From the NCBI GenBank assembly GCA_028023455.1, contig JAQFVV010012544.1:1436501-1500500 (forward strand): a DNA stretch of 64,000 nt. Direction: 5' to 3'. Position 1 is the stretch's first letter. Each line of letters opens with the position of its first letter. Below are positions 35,700 to 48,695 of this stretch, piece by piece. Made by a program: the position numbers and the translations under genes. Under the pieces are notes generated by a model. That model had not been told where the DNA came from, searched no databases, and worked only from the letters and a program-made list of their open reading frames with translations. The DNA comes from Epiperipatus broadwayi. Its lineage: Eukaryota > Onychophora > Udeonychophora > Euonychophora > Peripatidae.

Positions 35700-37340
35700 T
35701 ATAAAAAATAAAAATTACACAAGTTTATAGATGTAATTACTTATTGAAAGTTTATTACTACTATTCATATTAAGTACCATAAAATAGATACTGATTCCAA
35801 AATATCATATAAATAATGCTTATCATCTGTTTGTTTTCAGGATGTTAAAAGCATATTTATTATTATGGTGATGGAGTTCACTCAGTTCACTGCTTGGTTA
35901 TATACTACTTATTTCTTCATCAATCTTTTCAAACATTATATATACTTGTCTATTAAATTAGATAATCTCATTATGGCCCAAACTGAAAAATGTCAACTTG
36001 ATCATTTGTGCTTCAACAAAAGTTAGGTCTAATCTGATCAAAAATCCATTTGTTTAATTTTCTTTTTGTCCAGGGTATTCTCAAAAATCTTTGTCTTTAA
36101 CACATTTTAAAACATCAATTTTTTTTTTATCAGTCTTTTTCAGTATCAAACAATCAAATCTATAGAAAATTATAAGAAAACGATGACTAACTATTCTTAA
36201 TCCTAAAACACTTCAGATTTTTTATTGCAACTTTGACTAATGTTAGTCTATAAAGTTTACATTTTAAAATGATTTTCAATGTCTTTCATTCTCTCCTTAT
36301 TATTCAATTTAATACAATAATACTACTTCTCTTTTTTCACTTTTTAAAACAATTTTTGTATTTCCTTCTATAGTCAGACTGATCATCCATCTATAAAACA
36401 AATTAAACAGTTCTTTGATGAAAATTATATATCCAACTAAAATAAAAACAATGAAAATAAAATTGTTTGAAAAATTACAAAAAAAAAAAAAAAAAACATT
36501 TTTCTTTAAAATGCAAAGAAATGGTACTATTACATGAATTTACAATATAATAATTTAATATTATTATTTATATTACTCCATAGATAATCTTAAGGCATCT
36601 AATATTAAGCAAAGCATGTCCTATGTTAACAGGTGTTGCTTTTATTACCAAGAATTGAATGAATAGCACATTAGGTGTCCAACTTACTCTTGAATTATTG
36701 TAACAATACAATTCAAAAATCTTTTGTAAAAGTGAAAATAATGCATATTTTTAAATAAATGTATCACAAAATCAAATCATTAAAAAATATATTAAACCTT
36801 CATTATAAAATAATAAATATGTTACTCTGATATTTTATTCTTTTATTTTTCAGGTCCTTGAATTCGTTGTTAATATTAATGATTTATAATCAAAAATAAT
36901 CTGCCAAAGCATTAAAAAATATAGTTAATTATATTCATGAAAGTTTACCAATCCAATCAAATCAGTGATAATGCAGTTTATTGTCTTCGATATCATGTTA
37001 AAGTAATCAGTCAATCAGCATATATAGAATAATTTTTAATGGCTTATAAATTGACTTTTAACTAACATGAGCCAAATAATATTTTTTTTCATTGTAATGA
37101 ACAAAGCCAATTCCTCATAATGCCTATATTTTAAGACTGCACAAATTTTAGAGTATGCAATAATCATGTTGCTGTTTAAAATTATTAAACATTTAAATGT
37201 TCTAGCATAATGTCAAAGTTGAAAATATATATTACTGATTTGACTATTAGTTGTTGAATATTGTTTGAGTAGTGAATTTATAGATTATCTTTAGCTTAGA
37301 AGTATGTATGGTTGGATTATATATATGTGTGTGTGTGTGT
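35700..37340. other. A+T-rich DNA, nothing supported
   Basis: A poly(A) run lies at about 36480-36497. No gene or repeat recognised. Confidence 0.5.
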
Positions 37341-37343
37341 CAT

Positions 37344-37505
37344 AATTTAAATAAATCATACAATGTGATGTAAGATAGAATATATTTTTACAACAGCAAT
37401 AATATAAAAGAGCTTTTGTATATATGTATATGATGATGATGATGATGATGATTATTATATAAAGATATTTTATATTATATCACATCATATGATTTATTTA
37501 AATAT
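37344..37505. repeat. inverted repeat around (GAT)n
   Basis: ATTTAAATAAATCATACAAT near 37345 and its approximate complement TGATTTATTTAAAT near 37490 enclose about 110 bp, including a (GAT)n run at 37431-37451. It is probably a small fold-back or MITE remnant. Confidence 0.5.
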
Positions 37506-39090
37506 ATGTAAAAGTAGCATAATGGATTAAACTTCTTTCCATTTTTGATATGTAATAATTAATAATATAGAGATTTTTAAACACATTAATTTTTATGGAA
37601 GAAAACTAACTGCCCGTGCTTTTTAAACATTTATTGATGGGGGAATGTGTTCCTATTTATAGCACATTCCATATAAATTCATGTATATATAATAATAAAT
37701 TGAATGTAAATCTAACAGAATTGCTTGGTCATATATATATATTGCATCAGATAATTTCTGTTTCATTGGATATTATGATGTGGATGTAAATTATTCTCAT
37801 TCGCTATGAGATATGAATGGTGATTGTTAAAGCTCCAAAGTCAAACATGTAATATTGAAGCTATATAAATATAAGCCAGTCTATTGTTTCTGTGCGGATA
37901 GTGAGGTGTTTCAAGTCTTTAGATCACTTAATGAATTGATATTTTTGCTAGAAAGGTGTGTATAGCTGTAAATCTTGGTTTGATTGGTGTTTATGCTGGA
38001 CATTATGATTTAATGTTGAACTTGCATGCAATATATTAAAATTTTAAAAGATTTGATTGGTTAAATATATATAAATTATTTTGTATCAATTATAATTACA
38101 GAAAATCAAGTATTTGATTTCAACATTATTATGAACGGACTCAACTAATAACAATTGATAATATTAAATATTATATAAATTTAAATATTTTTTAAACCGT
38201 TTAAAAATATTAATTAGAGTTATGGATTTATAATGTATACACATTCTGCATATATATTAAACAATTTTTTTAGTAATTTAAATTTCTGAAAACTTAAATA
38301 AATTTTGATTAGCTATCTAATGTGTGTGTTAAATTCTCTCTCATAGGCAGTTTGAAGCAACAAGGCAGCTATAGTGGTGGGCGTGTGTGCTCTTATCATC
38401 CTCATATTATCATTTATTTATTATAACATATTAATTTTATAGCTACTATATTTATTATTATACTTTAAAAGAAAAATAATGTCTCGAATTACTTTTCTTT
38501 TTAGAGATATTATTAAAAAAGAATTACGCTATTAAACTAATTTCTCAGAATATTTGTTTTAAGTCTTTTTAAAAAGAATTACTGAACATTTAATTGAATT
38601 TAATTAGAGTTTATCAGAATGTGACCAATGAACGCATCATTAATGTAAAAAAATATTAATATTACTGCAGGTGTTAGTGTGAAACATGAAGTTTCACATA
38701 TCAGTGTAGAAAATATGTACTAACAGCTAAATAAATAAATGAATATATTTTTAATGTAAGTGGGGGGAAAACATTTTGATAAAAGTTGATACTTTCTCTA
38801 TTTTCACAATTTTATATAAATTATTTGTATTATAATTTTATAGATTTTTTTAAAAAAAAAAAATTCAAGTAATTAAAAAACATAGATTGAAATGAGTCTT
38901 CTTTTAAAATATAATATTTAATATTTTAGCTATCACTACTATATTATTCATAACTATAAGAGTACTTCTTTTAAAGTATTATACCATTAAATCATGTAAA
39001 ATAAAACTTTATCACCAAAACAGCATATGATCACCATTTCTTATTTTTACCCAAGTTGTTAATAAAGTAGCCAACTCTTCATACAATTGT
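37506..39090. other. A+T-rich DNA, nothing supported
   Basis: A small palindrome GTGAAACATGAAGTTTCAC lies at 38680-38698. No gene is recognised. Confidence 0.5.
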
Positions 39091-39094
39091 TTCA

Positions 39095-39325
39095 CCCAGT
39101 GCAATGGATGCAAGAAGGTTTGTGCATAAAATCCCTATCTAATGCCTACACATCTAATATCCCCAGACTAATTTCTAGCTTGTGGTTGAATCTACTCATC
39201 CAATATCCCCAGATCAGTTTCTAGCTGCTGACTGAAACAACTAGATAGGGATTTTACACATTATCTTTATACTACATCCATTGATTACTAAAGCTTGCAC
39301 TGGATGGCACTACTGTATCAAGAGT
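39095..39325. mobile_element. remnant of the 20 kb retrozyme/Penelope-like family
   Basis: The minus-strand segment 39200-39105 and the plus-strand segment 39240-39320 match the terminal repeat of the 20.0/21.8 kb elements (GCATAAAATCCCTATCTA, then CTAGATAGGGATTTTA, CACTGGATGGCACTACTGTA). Decayed hammerhead halves occur twice on the minus strand (AATATCCCCAGACTAATTTC and AATATCCCCAGATCAGTTTC). It is again a fold-back join. A LINE fragment abuts it at about 39330. Confidence 0.7.
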
Positions 39326-39329
39326 TGGC

Positions 39330-39890
39330 TGCATCAATAAAAAATAGGGAGTTGGAGAGATGGAGAACTAGTATGGAGGGTAAGAAGAGTTTAAATATAT
39401 ATAGAAGTAAACAGAATATTGAATGCAAGTTAATTTATGATAATAGTAAGGAAAATAGTTTATTATTTAAGGCTCGAATGGGATCTTTAGCAACAAGAGA
39501 ATATACATGTAAATGTAAAACCATGCATAATTTAGTGTGCAGATTGTGTAAGGAAGGTATAGAAAATATTAGGCACCTGTTGATTGAATGTAAATGCTTG
39601 AAAGCAGAAAGGGTACAGATAATGAAGTTATGGGAGGATAGACATGAACAAAGTGACTATACAGAAAGTGAGTTATTAGTTTTTATGTTGGGTTTGTGAA
39701 GAGATAAGGGGGATTTAGATATAAAGGCCATAGAGTTGACAAAGTTTATGTTGTGGAAATGGGATGGGGCAGAATATGGAAAGACTTAAGAGTGGGGAAT
39801 GGATAATAAAATGGCTAACAGGTTTATCTGGGCATAATTGCTGAGATATTCTTGACTTCATTTAAGGAAAAGCCAAATACATCACATCAC
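39330..39890 (+). pseudogene. 5'-truncated LINE fragment: ORF2 C-terminus and 3' UTR
   Basis: The open frame to 39699 contains LFKARMGSLATREYTCKC and HNLVCRLCKEGIENIRHLL, then IECKCLKAER, the Cys/His region (C..C...H....C) at the end of many LINE ORF2 proteins. The 3' UTR ends in CATCACATCAC near 39880. The whole fragment aligns with the minus-strand LINE at 59.95-60.55 kb (AGTTGGAGAGATGGAGAACT is shared; so is CTAACAGGTTT). It is a short copy of that family, as made by incomplete reverse transcription. It abuts the ribozyme-repeat remnant. Confidence 0.85.
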
Positions 39891-40655
39891 ATGCTGTTAA
39901 AATTAAACTTGTAAAAACGTTGTGATTCTGTTTCAATAATACAATTTTTAAAAATAGTCACAAATTTTAGTCATTGAAACCAGACATTTAACATAAACCT
40001 GTAAATGATGCTATTGCAGCATATACATAGACAATAAAAAGCAACATATAACATGCAATATAGTATACTCAAAATTTTGTTTTATTTAAATAATGTTTAA
40101 AGGACGTGTAACTCCAAAACGAAATGACTGCAGAACACAAAGGCTGAGATAATATGTGAATATTTAGATGATGATAAATCAAATTAGAAGAGGTGGTCAT
40201 GCAAATACTAGCTATGAATACATTTCCATTCTTTTAAAAAATCTTTTTACATTACACTAGTTATGATTACAATACTATAAAAAGTATTAATATGTGTTAA
40301 ATCATTCAGCACGTATGTTAGTAATCTAAAACATTTTGATTAGAAACTAAAAAATACGCTAACACAATTAAGACAAAATAGAAAAAACACATGCATATTC
40401 TTAAACAGTTTATTGGAAGACTAAAGCATCTTCACATTTTCCACGCAAAAGAAACTGTAAAAAAGTCAATACTAACCATCTGTCACATGGGGAGTTTTGT
40501 AATTCTTTGTCTTACTATGCATAAAATAGTTAAATATTATTTTATCTGTCAAGAGATTGACTTGCTAACCAAAAAAGAATAGGGATCTTAGGCTAGGAAC
40601 AATGATAGAATAATTCTATAATCATTAGATAACAACCCCTCCCATATATCATAAT
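39891..40655. other. A+T-rich DNA, nothing supported
   Basis: No gene or repeat recognised. Confidence 0.5.
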
Positions 40656-40689
40656 ATAAGAAAAATAAAATTTAAGATATAACAAATTT

Positions 40690-41760
40690 AAAAAAAATAA
40701 AATAAAATACAGAATTATATAAATAATACCATAAAAAATGTAAACAATAAAAAGCTAAAAACAACATAAAATATATAACAATACATAATAAAAACTGAAA
40801 TAAATATAATCAAAACCAAATAAAATAATACAGTTAATGTAAAATAAAATATACAATATAAATAAAAAATAAATATAAATTATATATGTGTATTCCTAAC
40901 TGTATACATACTTATTTAAGAATAACAATAATCAAAACATATTATTCATTTTTATTTTTTAACAATTTTCTAATTAATTCTATTTCTTATAAAACTTAAA
41001 TTTTATTTTTATTAGCTCCACCTCAATAATATATTTAATAATTTTATATTTATATAATTGTCAATTCAACAGTACTTTATTTATTAATATTCTTTTTAAT
41101 TTTTAAATCATATAATATCTATTATTTTCTTATTCATTCTTCTGTTAAAAATAATATATTTTATACTTATTATTATTTTTTAATATCTATAATAGAAAAT
41201 AATAGATATTATATGATTTAATAAAATAGATATAATCGATTTAGTATAATAGATATTATATGATTTAAAAAGTAAAAAGAATATTAATAAATGAAGTATT
41301 GTTGAATTGTCAATTATATAAATATAAAATTATTAAATATATTATTAGAGATGGAGCTAATAAAAATAAAGTTTAAGTTTTATAAGGAATAGAATTAATT
41401 AGGAGATTATTAAACAATAATAAAAATGAATAATGTATTTAAATTAATAGTTGTTCTTAAATATGTATATATACAGTTAGAAATACATATGTATAATTTA
41501 TATCTATTTTCTATTTATATGATATATTTTATTTTATATTAACTGGATTATTTTATTTGGGTTTGATTACATTTATTTCAGTTTTATTATGTATTGTTAT
41601 ATATTTTATGTTGTTTTTAGTTTTTTATTGTTTACATTTTATGGTATTATTTATATAGTTATGTATTTTATTTTATTTTGTTCATTATATCATAGCTCTG
41701 AAGAAAACTGCAGGACAGTCTAAATGTAAGGTGTATGCATATATGTACAATAAAAGGCTT
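40690..41760. mobile_element. large A+T-rich fold-back, about 1 kb, with a hammerhead-like relic at its right end
   Basis: The left arm from about 40690 (AATTATATAAATAATACCAT) is the complement of the right arm ending about 41680 (ATGGTATTATTTATATAGTT). The arms can be followed inward, with drift, to a centre near 41180, where CATATAATATCTATTATTTT and its complement face each other. Just past the right arm is CTGAAGA with a hairpin. No ORF is present. The arms are strongly A+T-rich. I infer the same class as the smaller fold-backs. Confidence 0.6.
41698..41726 (+). ncRNA. hammerhead-like relic
   Basis: CTGAAGA (41698-41704), AA, ACTG-CAGGA-CAGT hairpin, C, then TAAA in place of GAAA. Changed G and absent stem III make it non-functional. 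It is listed because it again sits at the joint of a fold-back. Confidence 0.3.
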
Positions 41761-42249
41761 CTGCTAAAAAGTGTTAAAAGTGGTTTGGATAAATTGTATT
41801 TATATAAGATATTATAGTAAAATAAAGGAAAGGGCACTTATCCATCTGCCTTACCAATAACCTAAAATTTGAATTTAACAAAGGCATAAATTGGAAAAAA
41901 TTTCAGATTTCAAACAGAATTAGAAGTTTTTATTAAGTTAATTAAGCAATAAACAGAAGCCATACTATATTGCTCAACAAATAAAAAGTAAAAACAGGAA
42001 TAGAAAAATGTTAAAAATCTCATCACTACTATTTGTTAATTTTGGTGAACAGTGACTTTAATTTTACTATTAATATTTATGAGATGGTGAAAAGTCTTTT
42101 ACTCTGTTATTTAAAAGCTGTTTGGTCTAACCATATATGTAAATTTTATTTCCAGAGCAAATAAATCCAAATATGCTACCATAACTAAAATTCACAATTG
42201 AAACTTTGATAATCATATTAAGAAACTATACAAAATATCAACTTTATTA

Positions 42250-44450
42250 TGTTGATGCTAATTTATCAGTTAGACAAACAATATTCACCTCAAAGTATAT
42301 TATTATCATATATTCAATCATTTTTGATCCACTTTAGAATGAAATTCCAATTTAATTTAGTTTCTTTGATCCTTAGCTTTTCTTCTCCACATCAGATCAT
42401 AGCAGCAAACTTCCTTGTTTCATTTATCCATATCCTATGTTCTCTCTTTTTAGGTCTTTCATATCTTTTGGAATCAAATTTAAAACTACACTTGACCATC
42501 TATTGTTGTTTCTTCTAGAAAAAATCTTCATTGACCATTTATTATTTATCTTTTCTATTCAATCTCTATTTATTTTATTCCTTTGTTTCCCATTTTAGTC
42601 TACAAAATGTTTCTTATAAAACTACAGTAAAATGTTTTGGAGATATGGAATCACTCTGCTGGAAACACTTCTCTTTGTATTATCATATACATATTCTTCA
42701 GAATATGAAAATATCCATGATCTCCATCTTGATACCCAATATTTTAATCACTGTAGAAATGCATGTAATTTCAAATGCCTTTCATAATCTACAAATCCAA
42801 GTCATTAGTTATATCTATAACTTTTCTTAATATTTAGATATGATCCACTGTACTAAAACTGCTTTTAAATCCATCTTGTGTTTTGGGTTAGTTTGAATCC
42901 AAAGTTTGATATAGATGATTTGTAAGTATAGAGGACTAATAGGTCTGCAATTTTTTAATATATGACTACTGCATTCTTCCAATCATACAGTATCCTTTTA
43001 TTATTTAAACATCTGATGTATTATATTATCAATATTTTTTTTATTTCTTCTCCTGGTTTCCTGAAAATATCAATAATAATTCTATTATATTCTGGAGCTT
43101 TTATCTTCTTCATAGATTTAATTGTATTTTTAACTTCTTCATTTAAAATTCTGGCAATTCAAAAGATATAGTAACTGTAGGAGAAATATTTGTTTTCTTG
43201 ACCTTCATTATTATATAATTTTAGAACTCATCCACCCACTTTATGACATAATCTCTCTTTTTAGTAATGGTTCCATCATTTTTCTTATTGAAGAAACAAC
43301 ACTCCATCCAATAATATATTATTTTACACTTTTGCGACTTTTATTCTCTTTTATAGCTTTTTTGTCCAATTCATAATTATATTTTCTTATATTATTATTA
43401 CCTTTTTTTTTCATATCACTGTACAAAATTCTAGATATTCAATTTTATTAATGGTTCATTTAAAAATATATACCTATTTCTTTTTATCTTGATATATTGG
43501 TCAGTCTCAATAGAAAAATGACAGCAATTTGCTGTTTTTCTTTTCTTAGAAGCTATCTTTCTTGTAGTTCTTAATAGAGTATCAATTATCTTATTATTGA
43601 TTTCAGTTATGTATGAACCATCTTCAAACTCTATTAATATTTTGAAACAATTTGAAAATTCTAATTTAAATTCATTGGAGTGTTTCTGAAGATTAAAAAT
43701 ATCAACTGTTAATATTGACTTTCTTAATAGTTTTTGTCTCAGCAGTTTGGCATTAATAAATAGCCTACATCTTACTAATTGATTACCATTTCCTGTGTTA
43801 AAATAATTAAAATCATTACAATCTTAAAATGTATATTTTCTGTTAGTTAAAATATAATCCAATTCTGTTGTATCTTTATTTGCATACTTTCATGTCCATT
43901 TCTGTTTTGCATTTTTCTCAAAGAAAGAATTCATAACCTAGTTCTTGTTGTGCAATCTTCATTATTAGAATAACCATAATTACCTTCAGCATTTCATCTT
44001 TCAATCTTTTACCAATTCCAGTAATAATGTTTCCCATGATAATTTTAAGATATTGTTTGTGTGATTAGAACAATTTTATGTCTCCATATGTGGCACAAAT
44101 CTGGATATTCTACATTTGGTAACTCTTATTAAATAGAAAACCAAACATTGTCACTCATCCAACTCCACAATTTTATCTTTCCATATTTTATTTATAATCT
44201 AATCCCACACCACTTGTGCTTTCAATATTTCTGCCTTAATAATAAAATGCATGTCAACTTTTCAAATCAATTATATTTTCAGTTTTTCTTTTAGCATCAC
44301 AAAACTCAACCCTATCTAATTTAATAATAGTATAGTTCTTTCAATATGTATAATTTTCCTTCACTTGAAAGTAATATGCAGTGGTAGGTACCTAAATAAA
44401 TGGTTATCATCAAATGAAAAACTGGATCTGCAATCAGAGATTCTTAACAT
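42250..44450 (-). pseudogene. RTE-type LINE relic (endonuclease to C-terminus)
   Basis: Read right to left on the minus strand. About 43865-43835 gives approximately ELDYILTNRK (endonuclease). About 43330-43020 gives TITKKRDYVIKWVDEF, then LNEEVKNTIKSMKKIKAP-like sequence (RTE pre-RT). About 42930-42850 gives DGFKSSFSTVDHI (RT block 2a, usually QAGFR.G.STVDHI). About 42775 gives LGFVDYER (motif A, usually F.DYEKAFD). About 42650-42590 gives DSISPKHFTVVL, then RLKWETK, the RTE-specific QGDTISPKLFTA...F..L.WE block. 42480-42430 gives ERPKKREHRIWINE near the C-terminus. Many stops are present, so it is dead. The YADD box was not found. Confidence 0.75.
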
Positions 44451-45050
44451 CCTCCATTTTTATATACCAATTGCTGTCTTGGCTGATGACTTTACAGTCT
44501 CATGAAATTAAGGATCATAACTTGAATTTTGTCTATCATGATTGTAATTATCTATATAAAAATTATTTATGTACATATTCATCATCTTCATAAAAACTCA
44601 GTTGATATTTTAGTTATGAACTGTCAAGAAACTGAAGAAAGACTATATTTAGTTATCTATTATTTTTTTATGAAATATTTTTTTATGATTCATAAAATTA
44701 ATTGAAATAATAGAAAAGAAGATATTAATCTTAGTAAATTAAAAATAGCATGGATATATACATAGAAGGCTTATTAATTATGAGACTAAAAGTAATTAGT
44801 TTATTTATTGGCATCATTTTAAACAGAATTAAGTTAAGAGAAGTTATAAATCAATAATGATGCAAGATAATTTAAGTCATAATATTTTCAGTGATTACAT
44901 TTGTGCTATAATGATAATTTATAAGCCATATATAGTAAAATTGTAATATGAAGAAATGTACAAAAAATCATTTGGTTCAATTATAGGATAAAGCATTTTT
45001 TAAAAATGTCAATTAGTTGAATTTTTAATCTAAAGTCTAAATATATTTTG
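44451..45050. other. A+T-rich DNA, nothing supported
   Basis: No feature recognised. Confidence 0.5.
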
Positions 45051-45150
45051 TCAAGCGTTGTTAGCCGAGCAGTCATCGTAGCAGCCTTGCAAGCAAGTAG
45101 TTGGTTGCAGACGGTTGTGGTTTCGCATCCCGGCCAATGCTATGACATAT
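45051..45150 (+). repeat. tRNA-like short retroposon, copy 1
   Basis: TGTCAAGCGTTG at 45050, a D-arm-like TTAGCCGAGCAGTC, CAGCCTTGCAAGCAAG (anticodon-arm-like), then GGTTTCGCATCCCGGCC (B-box-like) and AATGCTATGACATA, followed by an A run. The 5' and 3' flanks (TGTCA...TGACA) are complementary and extend the acceptor stem. The variable region is longer than in the copy at 51.94 kb. The shared flanks and A tail show that it moved as RNA; it is not a working tRNA gene. Confidence 0.7.
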
Positions 45151-46210
45151 ATAAAAAAAATTCTAAATATATTTCAGTAATATTTTATATTTACTTCAAT
45201 GTATGAAGTAATTGAATAAAAGCAATTAGAATATATATATTTTAATTCATCTCAGAGGAAAATGTATCCTTCTATCAGTCTATTAATAAATATTGGTTTA
45301 ATTTTATTATATTCTGAAGTTTTATACATGACTTTATATTTTCTGATAGAATCTATATTTAGAGTTTCATGTGTAACTTAAATCTGAGTCAGATGTGAAA
45401 AGGATATACTAGTTATGATGGTAGATACTTAGAAGTATATTAGAATATAGTATATACAGAGAATGATAATCTAGCTTGTGAAATTAGTGGCACCATGTGA
45501 TAAGTATTATAATCATTTCAGCTACTTTATAAGCTGAACATTACATAATATATTTAATTTATTAAATGAATTTTCAAAGTTAAACTTAATATACATAAAA
45601 AATGAATTTAGTATCGTTTAATACATTCTAGACCTTGACTTATTCACATTGCATTCTTTTTAATATTAAGAAATTCATGGATAATTATTAATCCATCCTA
45701 TAAGATGACTTAAATATAGAATACTTAAATCAAATTTTTCATAATGTTATTGTATAATTTGTTCTTTGGTTGGTTTTCAATATCACTAAGACTATTTGAA
45801 ATTACAATTAGCATTTCACTCTCAATTCAGTATTTATAAAATTTTAATTCATTTCATATTACAGCTTAAATGGATATTAACATTATTTCATTTGGAAATC
45901 ATATCTATTTATCCTTAAGAAACAAAGATAAAATTTTATTTTTATCCTTTTTTATTCAAAATAAAAAAAATAAGGCAACTACTAGAACCAAACTAAAAAA
46001 TATATTATGATACAAAAATATATAATTATTAAAAAAAAAGAACAAATTTTAAAATTTATTTATATGGTTTTGCTTTATAAAGCTCACTATCTCATTACAA
46101 CATAAAGTACAGAAGTTATAAAATACATTCCCATATACACACATAAATCAAATCATGTTATCAAAAATTTTATGTAAAATTCATAAAGTTTATAAAATTG
46201 AAGAATGACT
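45151..46210. other. A+T-rich DNA, nothing supported
   Basis: No feature recognised. Confidence 0.5.
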
Positions 46211-46213
46211 TAT

Positions 46214-46660
46214 GAGGGGGTCATCCAAAAATAACTGGAATCATTTTCTGATTTGCACATCTGTTTTAATATATACGTTAGCTGTTACATATTTTTTGCA
46301 GGGACTGGTCTGCATCAATCTACCAAGTGAGATTGCCATGTGAAATCATGGGTTCATGTAGCACTTTTTTTTATAGTGTATTTTGCTTATTTGTCAATTT
46401 TTTTTTATAATGACTGAAAAGTTAGAATTAACACTGATTTTTTTTTTTTTTTACACAAATGGTATTTTTCTCTCTTATTTAGTTTGTAATGGTCAGACAT
46501 TTTATCTGCAAGCTCTGAAACATTTATGTGATGTAGTAAAATGTAAACATCCCATTTTGTGCAAAGAATGCAAACTCCATGCCAACAATATCATCTCTCA
46601 AAGCTTTGAGTGTGAAACACTTTTTAATTAAATCCAGCATGATTCAGCTTATCTATCAAC
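46214..46660 (+). pseudogene. mariner-like transposon relic
   Basis: GGGGGTCATCCAAAAATAAC at 46216 resembles a mariner-type end. About 46570-46655 reads, across two frames, LHANNII and KALSVKHFLIKSSMIQ, comparable to the HHDYALMHKALSVKQFL block of the relic at 59.5 kb and to the HHDNA..H (second catalytic Asp) region of mariner transposases. Little else of the transposase is left. It is followed directly by a tRNA-like retroposon copy. Confidence 0.55.
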
Positions 46661-46712
46661 TGTATTGAAGCAGTTGGATCTGAGTTCGATCCCAGCTTTA
46701 TGACATCTAGCC
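46645..46712 (+). repeat. tRNA-like short retroposon, copy 2 (diverged)
   Basis: TTGAAGCAGTTGGATCTGAG, then TTCGATCCCAGCTTTATGACAT, matches the 3' half of the family (CCAAGCAGTTG..CCGGGTTCG..CTTTGACAT). The 5' half is badly decayed. The B-box core GAGTTCGATCCC is well kept. Confidence 0.5.
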
Positions 46713-47866
46713 ATAAGCCCACTTCAAACCCTAGTACTAACCTTAAATTTCGATGCAGTGGGACTCTATATGTTCAATCCACGCTAATTTCCATAAAGAA
46801 TAACTTATTTCATAAATGCATATTAAAATTAATTAGTTTCAGATTTAAATTGATCAATTCTATTAATAAATTCATGATAGAATTATTTATGAATTTAGAT
46901 ATTATAACTGCGTGGATTGTGCATATATATTTGTAAATATTTAAATATATATAATTGTTTAAAAGTTTCATTGCGTTGGGAATGTTCGATTTTATTTTTA
47001 AATAATTTGTTAAAGTTTTATTGATTAAAAGCTACATTCTTTCGATAAGCTTTCAGATTTTCCCTTTCCAAAAACAATAGTTAAAGTTTTGTTAATTAGA
47101 AAAAAAGATAAGGATTTCCTAATTAAAATCATTTTCTGATTTTAAAAATTCATTTTCTAATTAGAAAATGAATTCAAGTTAATGAGTTTGAAAGCCTTAT
47201 CAAAGGAATGTATCTAAAAAACAACCAGTAGATTTTGTGACATTGATAATGAAAGAAGCACTAAGCATCAAATACAGTAGTATATATAGCTCTGAAAAGT
47301 TTGGAGAGGAGAGAAGCCATCTTTGTTGTAAAGAAGTGCAGTCAACTCTGTGTGTTTTTAAATTATAAAATTAAATAGTGTTTCAATCATGGTGAAGGGC
47401 TAAAACGTCAGGAATCTGGCTATTGTTCCTAAGGTCCCCTAAAAATTTTCAATGAAGCTGCTGAATCTTTTCCGGACCAATCATGCTGCTAAAATTGTGA
47501 AAATTCATTAAAATTCTGTTCAAGTAATCGACCAAATGGTGCCTACATTTTTACCAACCCGGACATGTAAACTAAGGGAACCAGCCTGGAAGAAATGGGT
47601 AATATATTTCCATAATGAACCTTAAACTTTCTGGCCAGTTTCCGAACTTTACTTTGCACTCCCTTTAAGAGCTCCTTTCATTCTATAAATGTAATACTTT
47701 GTGTAAACCCTTTTATTTATGCTGTTTTTAAATTTATATAAATTCTCTCAATCTCTAGTCTTTAAACTTTCTCTTTTCTTACTTGGTGGTTCATTTATTA
47801 TATTATATATTTATTGAGTAAATTTATTAATGTTGTTATTTTAATTATATGCCAATAATCCTTCGA
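46713..47866. other. A+T-rich DNA with a small palindrome
   Basis: An AT-rich palindrome lies at about 47130-47175 (TTCATTTTCTAATTAGAAAA). The part at 47290-47640 is less A+T-rich. It has a TATATATAG followed by ordinary sequence and may be an old LTR, but I found no partner copy, so I make no call. Confidence 0.4.
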
Positions 47867-47993
47867 CTCGATGATCTCCTTCATTTTCTTTGCCTTACAC
47901 AAGAAAAATAAACTTAATTCTGATAGTTAATTCTCACCCATTAGAACTAGATTAATACAGTTCTATCAATCATCGAGTCGAAAGAAATTATTA
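47867..47993. repeat. inverted repeat, about 125 bp
   Basis: CTTCGACTCGATGAT near 47873 is the near-exact complement of ATCATCGAGTCGAAAG near 47968, and AATAAT/ATTATT extends the arms. The loop is about 80 bp. It is probably a small MITE-like element. Confidence 0.55.
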
Positions 47994-48202
47994 ATGTTTG
48001 TTATTTTTATAATTGGCTAATAATAAATTATTAGCTCCGCTTCTAATCTATGCCTCAGCTATTTTCTCATATTCACCAATGTATATTTATTCATATATAA
48101 TCTTAAAATGTTTTTTGCAAAGGGCCGATAAAGGAATCAAATAAATATATTCTAATTCAACTTTGTTATTTTCTATTAAGATTCAGGAAAAGCCCGATGA
48201 TT

Positions 48203-48695
48203 GGGGCATAATTAATATGATTTACAAATACTTTAAAATAATTTTAGTTAAAAGCTCATTTGACTTTAATTAAATTGATCAAGTCATCATGTCAACCATT
48301 CTATATGGGTTTTAGTATTCAAACAATGATTATCAAGTCATCACCTTCAACATTGCTGATGTAGGGCAATCTTCTGCTCCGTTAGGCTGGTCGGTGATAA
48401 TATTTCTGTTATTTTAAATTATCAAGGAAGAAAGCACTTCCTCTCCTGTTCATATTAGTCAAAGAGCATAAGACTTGTCAGATGCAAGCCACCATAGGAC
48501 TTCGATTATCGACTAGCTATTGTCTTTCAATTTCACTTTATAGCTCATAATTCGTCAGCACCGTTGCCTCTCTGTTCCGGTAAAGCCCGCTCTGATGCTT
48601 GTAATTCATGATGAAGTGATTTCAATTAAAGTCAAACAAATTCTCAGTTATCTCAAATTAAATAAGTTTTCCAATAAAGATTAAAGTTATGCCCT
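48203..48695. mobile_element. non-autonomous inverted-repeat element, about 490 bp
   Basis: The ends GGGGCATAA (about 48203) and TTATGCCC (about 48694) are complementary. Subterminal arms TTTGACTTTAATTAAATTGA (about 48258) and TTTCAATTAAAGTCAAA (about 48627) also pair. The interior (48350-48610) is clearly less A+T-rich than the neighbours, with no ORF. It looks like a non-autonomous DNA transposon; I could not find a target duplication or assign a superfamily. Confidence 0.5.

Noticed and set aside
42249-43171. Plus-strand hydrophobic ORFs of 69-99 codons
   Set aside because: They are antisense to the RTE relic, whose T-rich complement gives Phe/Leu/Ser-rich frames.
47280-47780. A possible LTR with TATA box
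   Set aside because: No second copy, no primer-binding site and no coding region nearby.
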